Positions 33,354-42,212 of a stretch of 64,000 nucleotides of DNA are shown one piece after another; position 1 is the first letter of the stretch; each line of letters begins with the position of its first letter. Below the pieces are notes generated by a model. That model was not told where the DNA came from and made no database searches. It was given only the letters and a program-made list of their open reading frames with translations. The stretch lies in NCBI GenBank assembly GCA_964428835.1, contig CAYRZQ010000020.1, positions 1-64,000 of the forward strand. The letters are read 5' to 3'. This DNA comes from JAIXWP01 sp964428835. Its GTDB lineage: Bacteria > Bacteroidota > Bacteroidia > Flavobacteriales_D > Sanyastnellaceae. A program made the position numbers and the translations under genes.

Positions 33354-33962
33354 ATGAAAATGCTATTAATCGCCTCACTCACCTCATTTATTCTAGTTTT
33401 TATAGACACAATCGTAGGTCGATATAATTTAAGACATCAATACCTCCTAGAGAAGCCTCTCGGAGTTATTTTCTATGCATTTTACTATGCTTTACTTTCT
33501 GCCTTTTTGTGTTATCTTGTGACTGAGTATAATCTTACAATTAATTCATTTAAAGTCAATGAAAACCCCATAATGAGCTCAATCATTATCGGAATAACAA
33601 TAAAATCGATCGTCCGAACTAATTTATTTTCGATTAATAAAGACGGAAAGAAGTTTGACCTCGGCATTAAAACCTTTAATAATGTAATTGAGAAGTTCTT
33701 TGAAAGACACTTTAATGATCAGATTGATGAGTTTTCTCTTCGCGACATTAAAACTCTAAAAGATCATCAGTCTTTAAAAAGAAAAAGAGTCAAAGATATT
33801 GATAGTGCTTTAATCAAATGTTTACCATCTCACCTCTCACCTATCCAACTAGCGAGTCACAAAAAAGAAATTGAACAGAGGACTAAGATTGATGAAAAAT
33901 TACAATATATGGTTAAAAATTTTGGCAAAAAAAGAATGGAGATGATTCTTAAAACTATTTAA
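33354..33962 (+). CDS. Membrane protein with cytoplasmic helical tail
   Basis: A 202-residue protein with about three transmembrane segments in the first 95 residues (LIASLTSFILVFIDTIV, VIFYAFYYALLSAFLCYLV, IIIGITIKSIV) and a basic, helical cytoplasmic part of about 100 residues rich in Lys and Phe. Such an anchor-plus-soluble-tail layout resembles membrane effectors of defence systems, but I do not recognise the family. It is packed 1 bp from both neighbours, between the Res gene group and the DndD-like group. Confidence 0.6.
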   Translation: MKMLLIASLTSFILVFIDTIVGRYNLRHQYLLEKPLGVIFYAFYYALLSAFLCYLVTEYNLTINSFKVNENPIMSSIIIGITIKSIVRTNLFSINKDGKKFDLGIKTFNNVIEKFFERHFNDQIDEFSLRDIKTLKDHQSLKRKRVKDIDSALIKCLPSHLSPIQLASHKKEIEQRTKIDEKLQYMVKNFGKKRMEMILKTI

Positions 33963-33963
33963 T

Positions 33964-34182
33964 ATGGCAAAAAAAGGACTCGACATCACTTTCGTTCATT
34001 ATGGCATTCGCAAAGAAGATATAAGCTTAATCGAAGCTTTATGCACTGAGCACAAGTTGGAATTCGAATGGATAAAAGAAGAGATACTTAAGGAATTCCA
34101 TGAGCGGAAAATCCGTAATCAAGATATGGATGAAAAGTCAATTGAAAAACTCATTGATAAGGCTTTACTCAAAATCAAGTAA
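33964..34182 (+). CDS. Small DNA-modification-system-associated protein
   Basis: A 72-residue, helical, highly charged protein (opens GLDITFVHYGIRKEDISLIEAL; central FEWIKEEILKEFHE). I recall proteins of this type annotated only as small proteins associated with DNA modification systems, placed directly before dndD-like genes. It is 1 bp after the membrane protein and 2 bp before the DndD-like gene. No catalytic motif is visible; it may act as a subunit or adaptor. Confidence 0.65.
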   Translation: MAKKGLDITFVHYGIRKEDISLIEALCTEHKLEFEWIKEEILKEFHERKIRNQDMDEKSIEKLIDKALLKIK

Positions 34183-34184
34183 AC

Positions 34185-36185
34185 ATGCTCATAAAACGAA
34201 TAAAAGCTAGGAATTTTAAGACCTATCTTAATCTGGATTTAGATATTTCTGTGAATTCAGATAGACCTATTATACTGATTGGTGGAGCCAATGGAGGCGG
34301 TAAAACAACTTTTTTTGAAGCCATCTACGGCGCATTATATGGATTGAACATCCAAAATGTCCAGCAATTTAAAGAACTACTAAATGCAGGAGCTTTAGGA
34401 AAAGAAGAGGAGAAAATAATTCTTGAAATACACTTTTCTGGAAAGGTACTAAATGAGGAGCAACAATATGTCCTAACTAGAACCTTTGCGCTCAATTCAG
34501 AAAAAAAGCCCGTGGAAAGCGTGAAGTTGAATATGAATGGAACAATTTTTCAATACGGGACTGCAACACCTGTAACTCAGCGATCCGAACAAGAAGCCCA
34601 AGTCAATAAGATTATCAAAGCTAATCTACCACAAGAACTAAGCAGATACTTCTTATTTGATGCTATGGAAGCGGGAAACCTTCTAAAGGAAGACCAACTA
34701 AACAGAGTGATAAGGGAGAATATTGAAAATGTAATGGGCTTCAATAAGTACTTGAGCCTCGCTCGTTCTTCAGAACATTTGTATCAAGATTATACGGCTC
34801 AAAGGTTACAAGTGGAGAATGAGAAAGCGGAATACTTGAATCTAGTTACGCAGAAAAAAGATATTGAATTTAACCTTCATCAAACTGAAGGATTTCTGCA
34901 GGACGCACTGCAATATTCTGTCACAAACAAGGATATTTATGATGGTCTAAAGTCAGGACTAAACCAAGAGGCGACACTTAAGAGTAAAATTGACCAAACA
35001 AAAGCACAGATTGAGGCAACAAGAAAAAAAGAAGAGCTTTATCGAAGCGATATCGAGAACTTCGTCAAGAACTTTGAGTCGCACGTTTGTATGCCAAAGC
35101 TTTCCGAGTCACTAAAAAGTGAGGTATCGCTCATTCTACAATCCAAGGCCCAGCTAGAAGAGAACTCTAAAAGTGGACTTTATCCAGAGCAAATAGAGAC
35201 AATAAGTTCGATTATTGTTAAATACCTCAAAGAAAATGCTCTCACTCTAAAAGAAGTGACAACGGACGAACTAGTAAACTATGTTATTGCATTATCCAAT
35301 CCAGAATTTTCAGAAGATAAGTATGGCTTCTTAGAGCATTCCGAAGTAAAGGCACTCGGCAATTTGGTCAACGGGAACTACACCAACCCTTTTCCAGCTT
35401 TGCATCAACAGCAAATAGAGTTGAATATCTCTATTAGTCAAATACCTATGCTCACTACTCAAATCGAGCAATTGAAATCTCAAATTGCTGGTCGCGATTA
35501 TTCATTAATTAAAGCTTATGAGGACAATGAGGCTAACATTAAATCACTTGAAAGTAGAATCAATGAGCTAAAGGCCGAGATAACCAAAATTGACAAACGT
35601 ATACATCAGTTTGACATTCAGACAAGTCAAGAACCAGATCCCAAATATGATGCTCTACAAAAATTAAAACCATTTTTCGAGGATGTCGCAAACCAGCTTC
35701 TAAAAGCAAAAAAACAACAGATTGAGCTTAAAATGAAGCAGGATCTGAACATGAATCTTGCCGCGTATAAGGACGTAATAGAACGAGTAGAACTCTCAGA
35801 AAATTTAAAAGATTTGACTTTTAAGATATATCACAAGAGCGGCAATGAGATATACTTGAATCAACTCAACACAGCGTCTAAACAAGTCGTGGTACAGGTT
35901 CTACTCAAGGCATTACACGAGTTTGGTGATTATGACCCACCTGTAATGATTGACACAGTGATGGGCGTATTAGATGAAACCAGTCGTTCCAATGTATTGG
36001 AAAACTACTTCCCTGAATTATCTCATCAAACCATTTTACTTAGTTCGGATAGTGAAGTTAGACCAGAAAGAGATCTTGTAAAAATTCTACCATTCGTTTC
36101 TAAATGTTACACTGTAAAACGTGATAGAGAAAAGCAATCTACCGAAATCGAATTGGGTTATTTCGGTCAACTAATAACTGATTGA
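34185..36185 (+). CDS. DndD-like SMC/Rad50-type ATPase
   Basis: A 666-residue protein. The N-terminal lobe has KRIKARNFKTY and the Walker A loop GGANGGGKTT within PIILIGGANGGGKT, as in DndD. The middle is coiled coil (residues about 190-560). The C-terminal lobe has PVMIDTVMGVLDETSRSNVLENYFP followed by TILLSSDSEV, matching the DndD signature and Walker B segment. DndD is the ATPase partner of DNA phosphorothioation, but no DndA cysteine desulfurase or DndC PAPS-reductase-like gene is near. Here it stands behind a methyltransferase instead. Length is typical. It directly precedes the DndE-like frame by 1 bp. Confidence 0.85.
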   Translation: MLIKRIKARNFKTYLNLDLDISVNSDRPIILIGGANGGGKTTFFEAIYGALYGLNIQNVQQFKELLNAGALGKEEEKIILEIHFSGKVLNEEQQYVLTRTFALNSEKKPVESVKLNMNGTIFQYGTATPVTQRSEQEAQVNKIIKANLPQELSRYFLFDAMEAGNLLKEDQLNRVIRENIENVMGFNKYLSLARSSEHLYQDYTAQRLQVENEKAEYLNLVTQKKDIEFNLHQTEGFLQDALQYSVTNKDIYDGLKSGLNQEATLKSKIDQTKAQIEATRKKEELYRSDIENFVKNFESHVCMPKLSESLKSEVSLILQSKAQLEENSKSGLYPEQIETISSIIVKYLKENALTLKEVTTDELVNYVIALSNPEFSEDKYGFLEHSEVKALGNLVNGNYTNPFPALHQQQIELNISISQIPMLTTQIEQLKSQIAGRDYSLIKAYEDNEANIKSLESRINELKAEITKIDKRIHQFDIQTSQEPDPKYDALQKLKPFFEDVANQLLKAKKQQIELKMKQDLNMNLAAYKDVIERVELSENLKDLTFKIYHKSGNEIYLNQLNTASKQVVVQVLLKALHEFGDYDPPVMIDTVMGVLDETSRSNVLENYFPELSHQTILLSSDSEVRPERDLVKILPFVSKCYTVKRDREKQSTEIELGYFGQLITD

Positions 36186-36186
36186 T

Positions 36187-36457
36187 ATGATTTTATTTAA
36201 CAATATACGCATTGCCGATTCTATACCTGAACTGCTCCACCAATTGAAAGAGCGTATAGAACAAAAGGTAAATCTTCAAGTCACAGAAAAGGGACAATTA
36301 CAGAGCATATCACAGAATATGCTATTACGCCTTTCATTCATTACAGGTCTTTCTCTCGCAGAAGAGAGAAAGACCGCGGAAGTAGAAGCATTGAAATTGC
36401 TAGCTAATGTTAGTACCATACATGATACTGTTTTTTTAAAAGGAAATTTATTACCGC
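36187..36457 (+). CDS. DndE-like domain, 3' side in assembly gap (probable N-part of a fusion)
   Basis: Ninety residues before the gap: LFNNIRIADSIPELLHQLKER, then QNMLLRLSFITGLSL, which follow the DndE pattern (N-R-[IL]-x-[IL]-S ... L-K-x-R ... N-x-L-x-R-x-A-x-x-x-S-L). DndE binds DNA and works with DndC/DndD. Behind the 10-N gap, the other frame shows TTLRKAINYEIKRGAEYLL, which resembles the DndE C-terminus (LRxHIxRG). With a true gap length that is a multiple of three, both pieces and the HerA-like part would form a single protein. It follows the DndD-like gene by 1 bp. Confidence 0.7.
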
Positions 36458-36467
36458 NNNNNNNNNN
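36458..36467. other. Assembly gap of 10 N inside the DndE/HerA gene
   Basis: The two flanking frames differ (the left frame leaves one extra base, the right frame needs one N plus CT). A gap of 9 or 12 would restore one frame, whereas 10 cannot. The gap count is thus probably an estimate. Confidence 0.95.
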
Positions 36468-37774
36468 CTATAATAAAGTTGAGGTATAAAAACAGCGATG
36501 TTGACCTCGATAATCCGACAACTCTGAGAAAAGCCATAAATTATGAAATTAAGCGCGGAGCAGAATATTTGCTTCAGTCTGATAATCTTGAAAACTGGCT
36601 GCTTAGTAACACTTCCATCACAAGAACAGGAAGCTATGGATCCATACCCAAACTAAGCCTTCAAATCGGTACATATGAAGACGAAATAACGGCCTTGCTC
36701 GATATGAATTCTACCAATATTAGTAATACTCAAGTGCTAATAGCAGGTACAACAGGATCTGGAAAATCTAATTTGCTTGCAGTCTTGGTTAATGAAATTC
36801 GCAGTTTGTCCGTCGATTCCATCTACCCCGTGAATTTTCTACTTTTCGACTATAAAGGAGAATTTAGTGACCCAGCAAATCAATCTTGGCTCACTTTATT
36901 TGAAGTAGACTCATCTTGTATCCTTGATCCAATAAGACAACCACTTCCATTCAATCCTTTTAAAGATTTTACTGGCAGAACCCAAAACGAGATAAACTTG
37001 TATAGCACTGAGTTGGCAACAGCATTGTCTTCGATAGATAGCACAAAGATCAGCGCTAACATGAGCAATCGACTTTCAGAAGCGATAATCCATGCATATA
37101 AACGCAATGAGAATAAGAGTATCACGTTTGACCTTATTTTACGGGAGTATACCAATCTGCAAAGCGACAATGATAAAGACAAAGACGACAGCATAAAGTC
37201 AGTATTAAAGCAATTGATTCGAAACAATCTATTCAGCAAAGAAGACAATGTAAACCTGATTAAAGAAAGTTTCATCATCAAAATGGATGCGTTTCCTAAA
37301 GACGGCCCCTTGGCGAAAGCAATAGTTTACTTTATCATTTCGAAGCTGAATACTATTTACGAGAAACTCCCCAAGCAAATGATCTCCGATGAATTAGTGG
37401 AACTTCGACATTTCACGATAATCGACGAAGCGCATTACATGCTCGGCTTCGATAATAAGCCATTGCGAGACCTTATAGCCGTTGGACGAAATAAAGGTTT
37501 GAGTATAATTCTAGCAACCCAGAACATGGATAGCTTCAAGAGCGAGTATTTTGATTTTTACGCCAATGCCCAGTATCCACTTATTATGAAGCAGCAGTCT
37601 ATCAACGATGGCGTAATTAGAGATTTGTTTGGAGTTTCGGGCAAGGAATTTCAAGAAATCAAAGAAGCTATTGGAAGTTTACAAAAGGGTGAACTGATCA
37701 TCAAGAACCCAACTGCGATTACGTTGGGGATGGGTAAGAAATACAAGAAGATTAAGGTTAAGCATTTGATATGA
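36468..37774 (+). CDS. HerA/FtsK-like ATPase, probable C-part of a DndE-HerA fusion
   Basis: Open from the gap to 37774. Residues just after the gap (LRYKNSDVDLDNPTTLRK, INYEIKRGAEYLL) look like the end of a DndE domain; then comes an ATPase with Walker A AGTTGSGKSN, Walker B FTIIDEAHYML and sensor region LATQNMDSFKSEY, as in HerA/DptH-type DNA pumps of defence systems. A TTG at 36479 is the only nearby start, weak support for a separate gene, so I favour a fusion with the DndE-like frame. The stop overlaps the next start by 4 bp. DndD and HerA-like motors meet in phosphorothioate-linked restriction; here methylation appears to replace sulfur. Confidence 0.78.
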
Positions 37775-38091
37775 TTCGGCAAAATGAAATGATAATCAAT
37801 AAACCTCAAGCAATGAGTAATAAGTTTAAGACTATAGAGAATACAAAAAGTAGTGATTTTTTAACTTCTCGAGAAAAAGTTAGCAACCTAACAAAATTGA
37901 AACGGAAAGGAATAAGTGTTATAACATACATTTTCGCTTTGCTGAACCTTGGTATAGCCATTTTCCTTCTTTCCTACACAGATCTCGCATCAATTTTAGA
38001 AGTCGGAAATTTTATATATTATTCAGTTGCATCTTTATATGGCTTAGTTTCCCTTGCTGGCCTAATAAGGTTTTTTGAACGCAAAGCATAA
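37771..38091 (+). CDS. Small two-pass membrane protein, possible effector
   Basis: A 106-residue protein. About 50 hydrophilic residues are followed by two transmembrane helices (VITYIFALLNLGIAIFLLSY and YYSVASLYGLVSLAGLIRFF). Its start overlaps the HerA-like stop by 4 bp (ATGA), so it is coupled to it. An alternative ATG lies 14 codons downstream. Small two-pass proteins in defence operons often act as membrane-depolarising effectors, but there is no sequence signature here to show that. Confidence 0.6.
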   Translation: MIRQNEMIINKPQAMSNKFKTIENTKSSDFLTSREKVSNLTKLKRKGISVITYIFALLNLGIAIFLLSYTDLASILEVGNFIYYSVASLYGLVSLAGLIRFFERKA

Positions 38092-38123
38092 GCAATTTTA
38101 GTTACACCTCTCACCAATATATA

Positions 38124-39191
38124 ATGAAAGAAATTATTGATTTATTTAACTCAATTCATCAGAAAACTAATATTACAGCTATAGTCTTTACAATTGTAAA
38201 TATTGTTTGTATCATTTTCGCTTTCCCTAATAAAACAGATCTTCTTGAAAATGACGGTGCTCTTTTTCTTTGCAATTTTCTAATATGCTCACTTTGTCTC
38301 TTTTGGGGATTTAAAGCATTGAGGTATGATAGCTTTCACACCAAGGCAGATGAAATTAAAAGAGCAATATACTTAGATCACATATCCACTCAGAAATTTA
38401 CAAGCTACATTGGGTCTGCAGCAGCTTCAATAATTAAAATTACTGAATACTTGAGATATATCCTAATATCGTGGAGCATTCTCTATTTCTGCATGTTTCT
38501 ATGTTGGCTGTACCTCAATACTAATAACGATGAGATAACAGAAATATTTAAAGACCATCTAAGAATAAGCCGAGAAAGACTAGAATCCATTTATATTCCA
38601 TCATTACTAAACGGAACTAACGTTATAACATCGTATTTTTTAATTAAAATATTTTATATTCTTAATAGTGATGAGCAAACTGTAAAATCCACCGCAGCAC
38701 TATCTCTTATTAACGTTGTATCATTTTTAGTTTTATTCTTCTTCATCTTTAATAGGTCTGCCTGTCCAGAAGAGGAGTTAGCCGACCTTATGGCTACTAA
38801 CCTAGTAGTTTCTTTGGTGCTCGGTATATTTAGCTGTATTACCTTTAGTTTGGTCCTTGCGCGACTAGAAAGTAAATTCACCCTGACCAAAAGTTCATTT
38901 TTTGTTATTCTCTTTCTTTATGCCGCTCTTCAAATGATTTATCCACTGCTATTACTTGGTAAGCCATTATTTCTCAATGAAATCAGTACACTAAAAAAAA
39001 CAGTTCTGATCATAAGTAATTGCTTTATTCTATTTGCCTTTGTAGCAAAAACAATTTTTTATAGCCTTTTTCATCAAGTTATTACAACTCATCGAATCTT
39101 CATCTACTTCTTAAAGTCATATTCAGATAAAAATTCGCCGAAACAGCTTGACAGACTCAACAAAGTATTTTCTCAAAAAATTGAAGAATAA
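38124..39191 (+). CDS. Polytopic membrane protein, last gene of the defence operon
   Basis: A 355-residue protein with about eight transmembrane helices (first TAIVFTIVNIVCIIFAF, last VLIISNCFILFAFVAKTIF). There is no recognised transporter motif, and the family is not known to me. A cytoplasmic or periplasmic loop of about 40 residues (NTNNDEITEIFKDHLRISRE) lies between helices 3 and 4. It lies 32 bp after the two-pass membrane gene and ends the long run of co-directional genes from 26362. Confidence 0.65.
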   Translation: MKEIIDLFNSIHQKTNITAIVFTIVNIVCIIFAFPNKTDLLENDGALFLCNFLICSLCLFWGFKALRYDSFHTKADEIKRAIYLDHISTQKFTSYIGSAAASIIKITEYLRYILISWSILYFCMFLCWLYLNTNNDEITEIFKDHLRISRERLESIYIPSLLNGTNVITSYFLIKIFYILNSDEQTVKSTAALSLINVVSFLVLFFFIFNRSACPEEELADLMATNLVVSLVLGIFSCITFSLVLARLESKFTLTKSSFFVILFLYAALQMIYPLLLLGKPLFLNEISTLKKTVLIISNCFILFAFVAKTIFYSLFHQVITTHRIFIYFLKSYSDKNSPKQLDRLNKVFSQKIEE

Positions 39192-39270
39192 ATATCATTC
39201 GATATACCAACTGAGGAATGTCATTGTCAATAACCATTTGACCTACTAACTTTTCATATCTTTCTTCCAT
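39157..39270 (-). CDS. Possible 37-residue small protein
   Basis: The - strand has ATG at 39270 and an open frame of 37 codons (MEERYEKLVGQMVIDNDIPQ at its start) that stops at 39157, running into the end of the opposing membrane gene. The beginning resembles a gene start more than random DNA, but it is short, overlaps another gene and has no recognised family. It may be the 5' remnant of a truncated gene. Confidence 0.25.
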   Translation of the reverse strand: MEERYEKLVGQMVIDNDIPQLVYRMIFILQFFEKILC

Positions 39271-39322
39271 TTTTATATTTATTTAAGTTTGAATACCTCG
39301 GTTTTTCCGTAGACTTCCACGC

Positions 39323-40021
39323 CTACCATAAAGATTGCTGTCCTTCACTTTGATTTTTTGTCTTGCGTGGCTTGCGAGATTTAGGTTCAGCTTCTTTAGA
39401 TTGTGTGCTTTTCATTTTTTGGGGTAAGTCATCTTCGGAAGCAGTATCCTTGCTTTCATCATGGTACACTATAAGTTCAGGATAGCGCTTTTCCATATAT
39501 CTTTTCACCAATGCTGCATGAGATAATGGCTTCTTTGTGTTGTTGATATCTCCATTAGTATCATAGTCCAACAATACTACATCACGCTGCATTGCCTCCT
39601 CTCTTATCATTTCAATAACAGGTAGAGCTTTATTATCTAAAACCCAACCATATGCTCGAAGATAAATCTCTCTTCTTGCAGTAATATAATCTAGTAACTC
39701 TGTGCCTTCGACACCCTTTCTATGACCAAGAGGACGTCCATTTTTCTTAACGGTTCTCTTAATTCCCTTCATGTCCTTAACTCCAAACTTCGATCTATCA
39801 ATATCTGAATTTTCAAACACCTTTAAGCCCTGCCAAATACCCTCCACTGAGAGAGAAAAGAAACCAGGCGAAAAAGGAATTGGAATATTCCCATGAGGAA
39901 AAAATGGACTAATTCTAACCCAAGGCTCTTGCCCTTTTGAAGTAACATCTAAAATTAGGGATGATGGATACTTCTTTTTCAATGTTTCTATTGACTTTCT
40001 TTTGCTTTCTACGTAGATCAT
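39323..40021 (-). CDS. Conserved protein beside DarT-like toxin (candidate antitoxin partner)
   Basis: A 232-residue soluble protein. It has distinct conserved-looking blocks: ISPFFPHGNIPIPFSPG, SVEGIWQGLKVFE and GVEGTELLDYITARR, then VVLLDYDTNGDINNTKKPLSHAALV and a Lys-rich tail. I recall a domain of unknown function with this SVEGIWQGLK pattern (DUF6939), and the NADAR/DarG-like idea of a paired antitoxin is natural, but the function is not shown. It starts 1 bp after the DarT-like gene stop, so both are one operon. Confidence 0.65.
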   Translation of the reverse strand: MIYVESKRKSIETLKKKYPSSLILDVTSKGQEPWVRISPFFPHGNIPIPFSPGFFSLSVEGIWQGLKVFENSDIDRSKFGVKDMKGIKRTVKKNGRPLGHRKGVEGTELLDYITARREIYLRAYGWVLDNKALPVIEMIREEAMQRDVVLLDYDTNGDINNTKKPLSHAALVKRYMEKRYPELIVYHDESKDTASEDDLPQKMKSTQSKEAEPKSRKPRKTKNQSEGQQSLW

Positions 40022-40022
40022 A

Positions 40023-40895
40023 TTACACGAAATAAACGTTGGTTATATGCTTAATATCAATTTTAGAATGAACTAAAACTTCTGCTTGATAAAAAGGACG
40101 TTCTTCAGGTGTCAAGTCGAAGTATCTTTTATTAAAGAGGTCAAATCTTATCAAGTCGAAATTCTCCATCCTTCCGCCCGCTACCACTCCATTTTTCACT
40201 GCATTTTGTGCCGTAAATAATGTCTCTCTTAAAAAAACAACCCCTCTATTCACCTCGATTATAATTGGTTTTTTTATTCTTCCTTCCTTCATGGCAATAT
40301 ACATCATTGGATGATATTTAACGAATGATAGTCTTGCATAATCTTGGATCCCTTTTTTTAAATCAAGCATTCTTGATACTTCGCTACTACCCATCGCCGC
40401 AACGTTTATATTATTCAACTTCAATTTACTCCACGAGTAAATGCCACCATGCTTATAAATTGATTCTAAATTCTCTATATCCGTGAAATGATATAAATGA
40501 GTAATGCCATACTTTTTTAGCACATCCTCATAATAAAACCAATAACGCTTTGTACCAAAACCCGTATCCTCGTCTTCACCACCGAATTCGGATTCTTCAG
40601 CACTTTGAATGCTAAATTGTGGATCACCTGGTAAATTTACCGTTTTTAAATCAGCCTCATTTGGAGTTTTACCCTCATAAAAATCGAGGGATTCAGACTC
40701 CAAAATAAAATTCAAATCAGCCTCATCCAACGATAAATCACTTTCGGTGTGTCTTGTTTCATACTTCCCTTGCTCCAAGCCCTTCTTTTCCTTAATTTTA
40801 ATCGGAGAATTCGGTTTGACGTTCTTTCCTTCCTCCCCATAAAAGAATCCTATGACAATAGTCAGAATGATTCCAATAGCAATGATGTTATCCAT
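40023..40895 (-). CDS. DarT-like ADP-ribosyltransferase with N-terminal membrane anchor
   Basis: A 290-residue protein. Residues 5-20 form a hydrophobic helix (IIAIGIILTIVIGFFYG), then about 100 acidic, disordered residues, then the DarT/DUF4433 domain from about 125: ITHLYHFTDIENLESIYKHGG with NAD-binding His, VSRMLDLKKGIQDYARLSF, and near the end FYQAEVLVHSKI with the likely catalytic Glu. DarT proteins ADP-ribosylate thymidine in DNA and are normally soluble and held by the macrodomain antitoxin DarG, which is not seen here. The membrane anchor is unusual. The following gene, 1 bp away, is the probable partner. Confidence 0.78.
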   Translation of the reverse strand: MDNIIAIGIILTIVIGFFYGEEGKNVKPNSPIKIKEKKGLEQGKYETRHTESDLSLDEADLNFILESESLDFYEGKTPNEADLKTVNLPGDPQFSIQSAEESEFGGEDEDTGFGTKRYWFYYEDVLKKYGITHLYHFTDIENLESIYKHGGIYSWSKLKLNNINVAAMGSSEVSRMLDLKKGIQDYARLSFVKYHPMMYIAMKEGRIKKPIIIEVNRGVVFLRETLFTAQNAVKNGVVAGGRMENFDLIRFDLFNKRYFDLTPEERPFYQAEVLVHSKIDIKHITNVYFV

Positions 40896-40940
40896 AATAA
40901 CTGTTCTAAATAATTAGCGATTCATCCTAGAAGTAATTTT

Positions 40941-41999
40941 TTATTCTTCAGAAAAAGGCTGCGGCAAAGGTTCACTCATGTTGCGCGGCACAATAAGCTT
41001 CCATTTATCAGTTCCATTTAATAATTTACGTAACTGCCTAACTTTTCTATTAAAATCAAGATTACCAACCTTCGGGTAGTGAAAAATCTGAATCCTCATA
41101 CAGTTGGGGTGCAAAAAGATCTCTCTTAAGATGAAAGCGTCTGACTGACCGAAAGAATGTCCCATGGATAATACTTCAAAACGATCTCGATTAAGTTCGT
41201 TTTGCAAATCATTATACACATTCGAATTGAAGTAAGAGTTTGATTTAAAAAACTCAGAATAACTCTCGTGCTCTTTAGTCAAAACATCATTAAAATCTGG
41301 GTCTCTATCGTCGTCATAACCGAAAATTATCTCGTCCTTTTCGAGATGTTTATCAGCCGAGCCATGCACGTTAATGATCTTAACCAACTCATCTGGTTTC
41401 ATAAACTCCCTGTAAAGGCTAACTGTATTAGTGTAGTTGAAATTTACGACAAAAGTGCCTTTGGAGGAAAGAGGTGAAATTAGGCTCACAATTTTCTCAA
41501 TCTGAGGATTTTCGAGGGAAAGAATCTCCGGCATCAACTGTATTCCACTAAAATACTCGATCATATAATCTCTTATCAATCGACATTCTTTATGCAAGCG
41601 ATCAAGTAAAGCTGAGTTCTTCCCTCGTGTCTTTTTTAGGCAATTAAAAAATGCGACCTCAAAGTCACTCCAATTTAAGTGAATATACTCAGTAATAAGC
41701 GTAGACTTAATTTCTACAATGACATTCCCCTTTTTTGTAGAGCTCAATAATTCAACAGGGCTTGATAAGGAAAGAAACCAATTTACCATTTCTCTCTCTT
41801 GATCTACTTGACGGATAAAAACGCTAAACAACACATCTTCCTTTTCCTTGTAATAAAGGCCATCTGAATGCTCATGAAAGTGATTTTCACTATGAGCCAT
41901 AGTAATATACTTTCTTATCAAAAACAGAAGAAAATCACTATAACTCGACTTTATACCATGTGCTAGGTCGAATCCATTTCCAACGATTATTACTTTCAT
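40941..41999 (-). CDS. AbiH-family abortive infection protein
   Basis: A 352-residue protein. The N-terminus MKVIIVGNGFDLAHGIKSSY is the AbiH signature, and the C-terminal blocks FVVNFNYTNTV, IINVHGSADK, DEIIFGYDDD and LSMGHSFGQSDA are also family features. AbiH gives abortive infection in lactococci; the fold is SIR2-like in layout (GNGFD, NYT, HG, GHS), which suggests NAD or nucleotide cleavage, though the enzymatic activity is less certain. It lies 45 bp upstream of the DarT-like gene on the same strand, so the three defence genes may be transcribed together. Confidence 0.88.
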   Translation of the reverse strand: MKVIIVGNGFDLAHGIKSSYSDFLLFLIRKYITMAHSENHFHEHSDGLYYKEKEDVLFSVFIRQVDQEREMVNWFLSLSSPVELLSSTKKGNVIVEIKSTLITEYIHLNWSDFEVAFFNCLKKTRGKNSALLDRLHKECRLIRDYMIEYFSGIQLMPEILSLENPQIEKIVSLISPLSSKGTFVVNFNYTNTVSLYREFMKPDELVKIINVHGSADKHLEKDEIIFGYDDDRDPDFNDVLTKEHESYSEFFKSNSYFNSNVYNDLQNELNRDRFEVLSMGHSFGQSDAFILREIFLHPNCMRIQIFHYPKVGNLDFNRKVRQLRKLLNGTDKWKLIVPRNMSEPLPQPFSEE

Positions 42000-42212
42000 A
42001 TTTCAGTTTTGAATAAGTAGTCTTTTTACTGTGCTTTTCTGATGAAACTAGCTTTAACTATTTAGTCGCTATTCACTCATATCAAATCTAAGAGTATAAG
42101 GCAATGATAAGGAATATTTCGAACTTCAAAAAGCGGGAAATACGTGAATGCATTTTGAAAAAATACTCATCCTCAGAAGTGAAAGCATCATAGCCCGTGG
42201 CTCGGGCGCTAG

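Noticed and set aside
36479..36490. TTG at 36479 as the start of a separate HerA-like gene
   Set aside because: The frame is open back into the gap with residues fitting a DndE-like end, and TTG is a weak start; a fusion or a hidden start is more likely.
34185..37774. Canonical Dnd phosphorothioation locus
   Set aside because: DndD- and DndE-like parts are present but no DndA, DndB or DndC homologue is visible in 64 kb, while a methyltransferase is directly upstream.
42104..42193. 29-codon frame on the + strand between AbiH and the octamer array
   Set aside because: Too short, no recognisable sequence and no promoter; possibly a trace of a lost gene.
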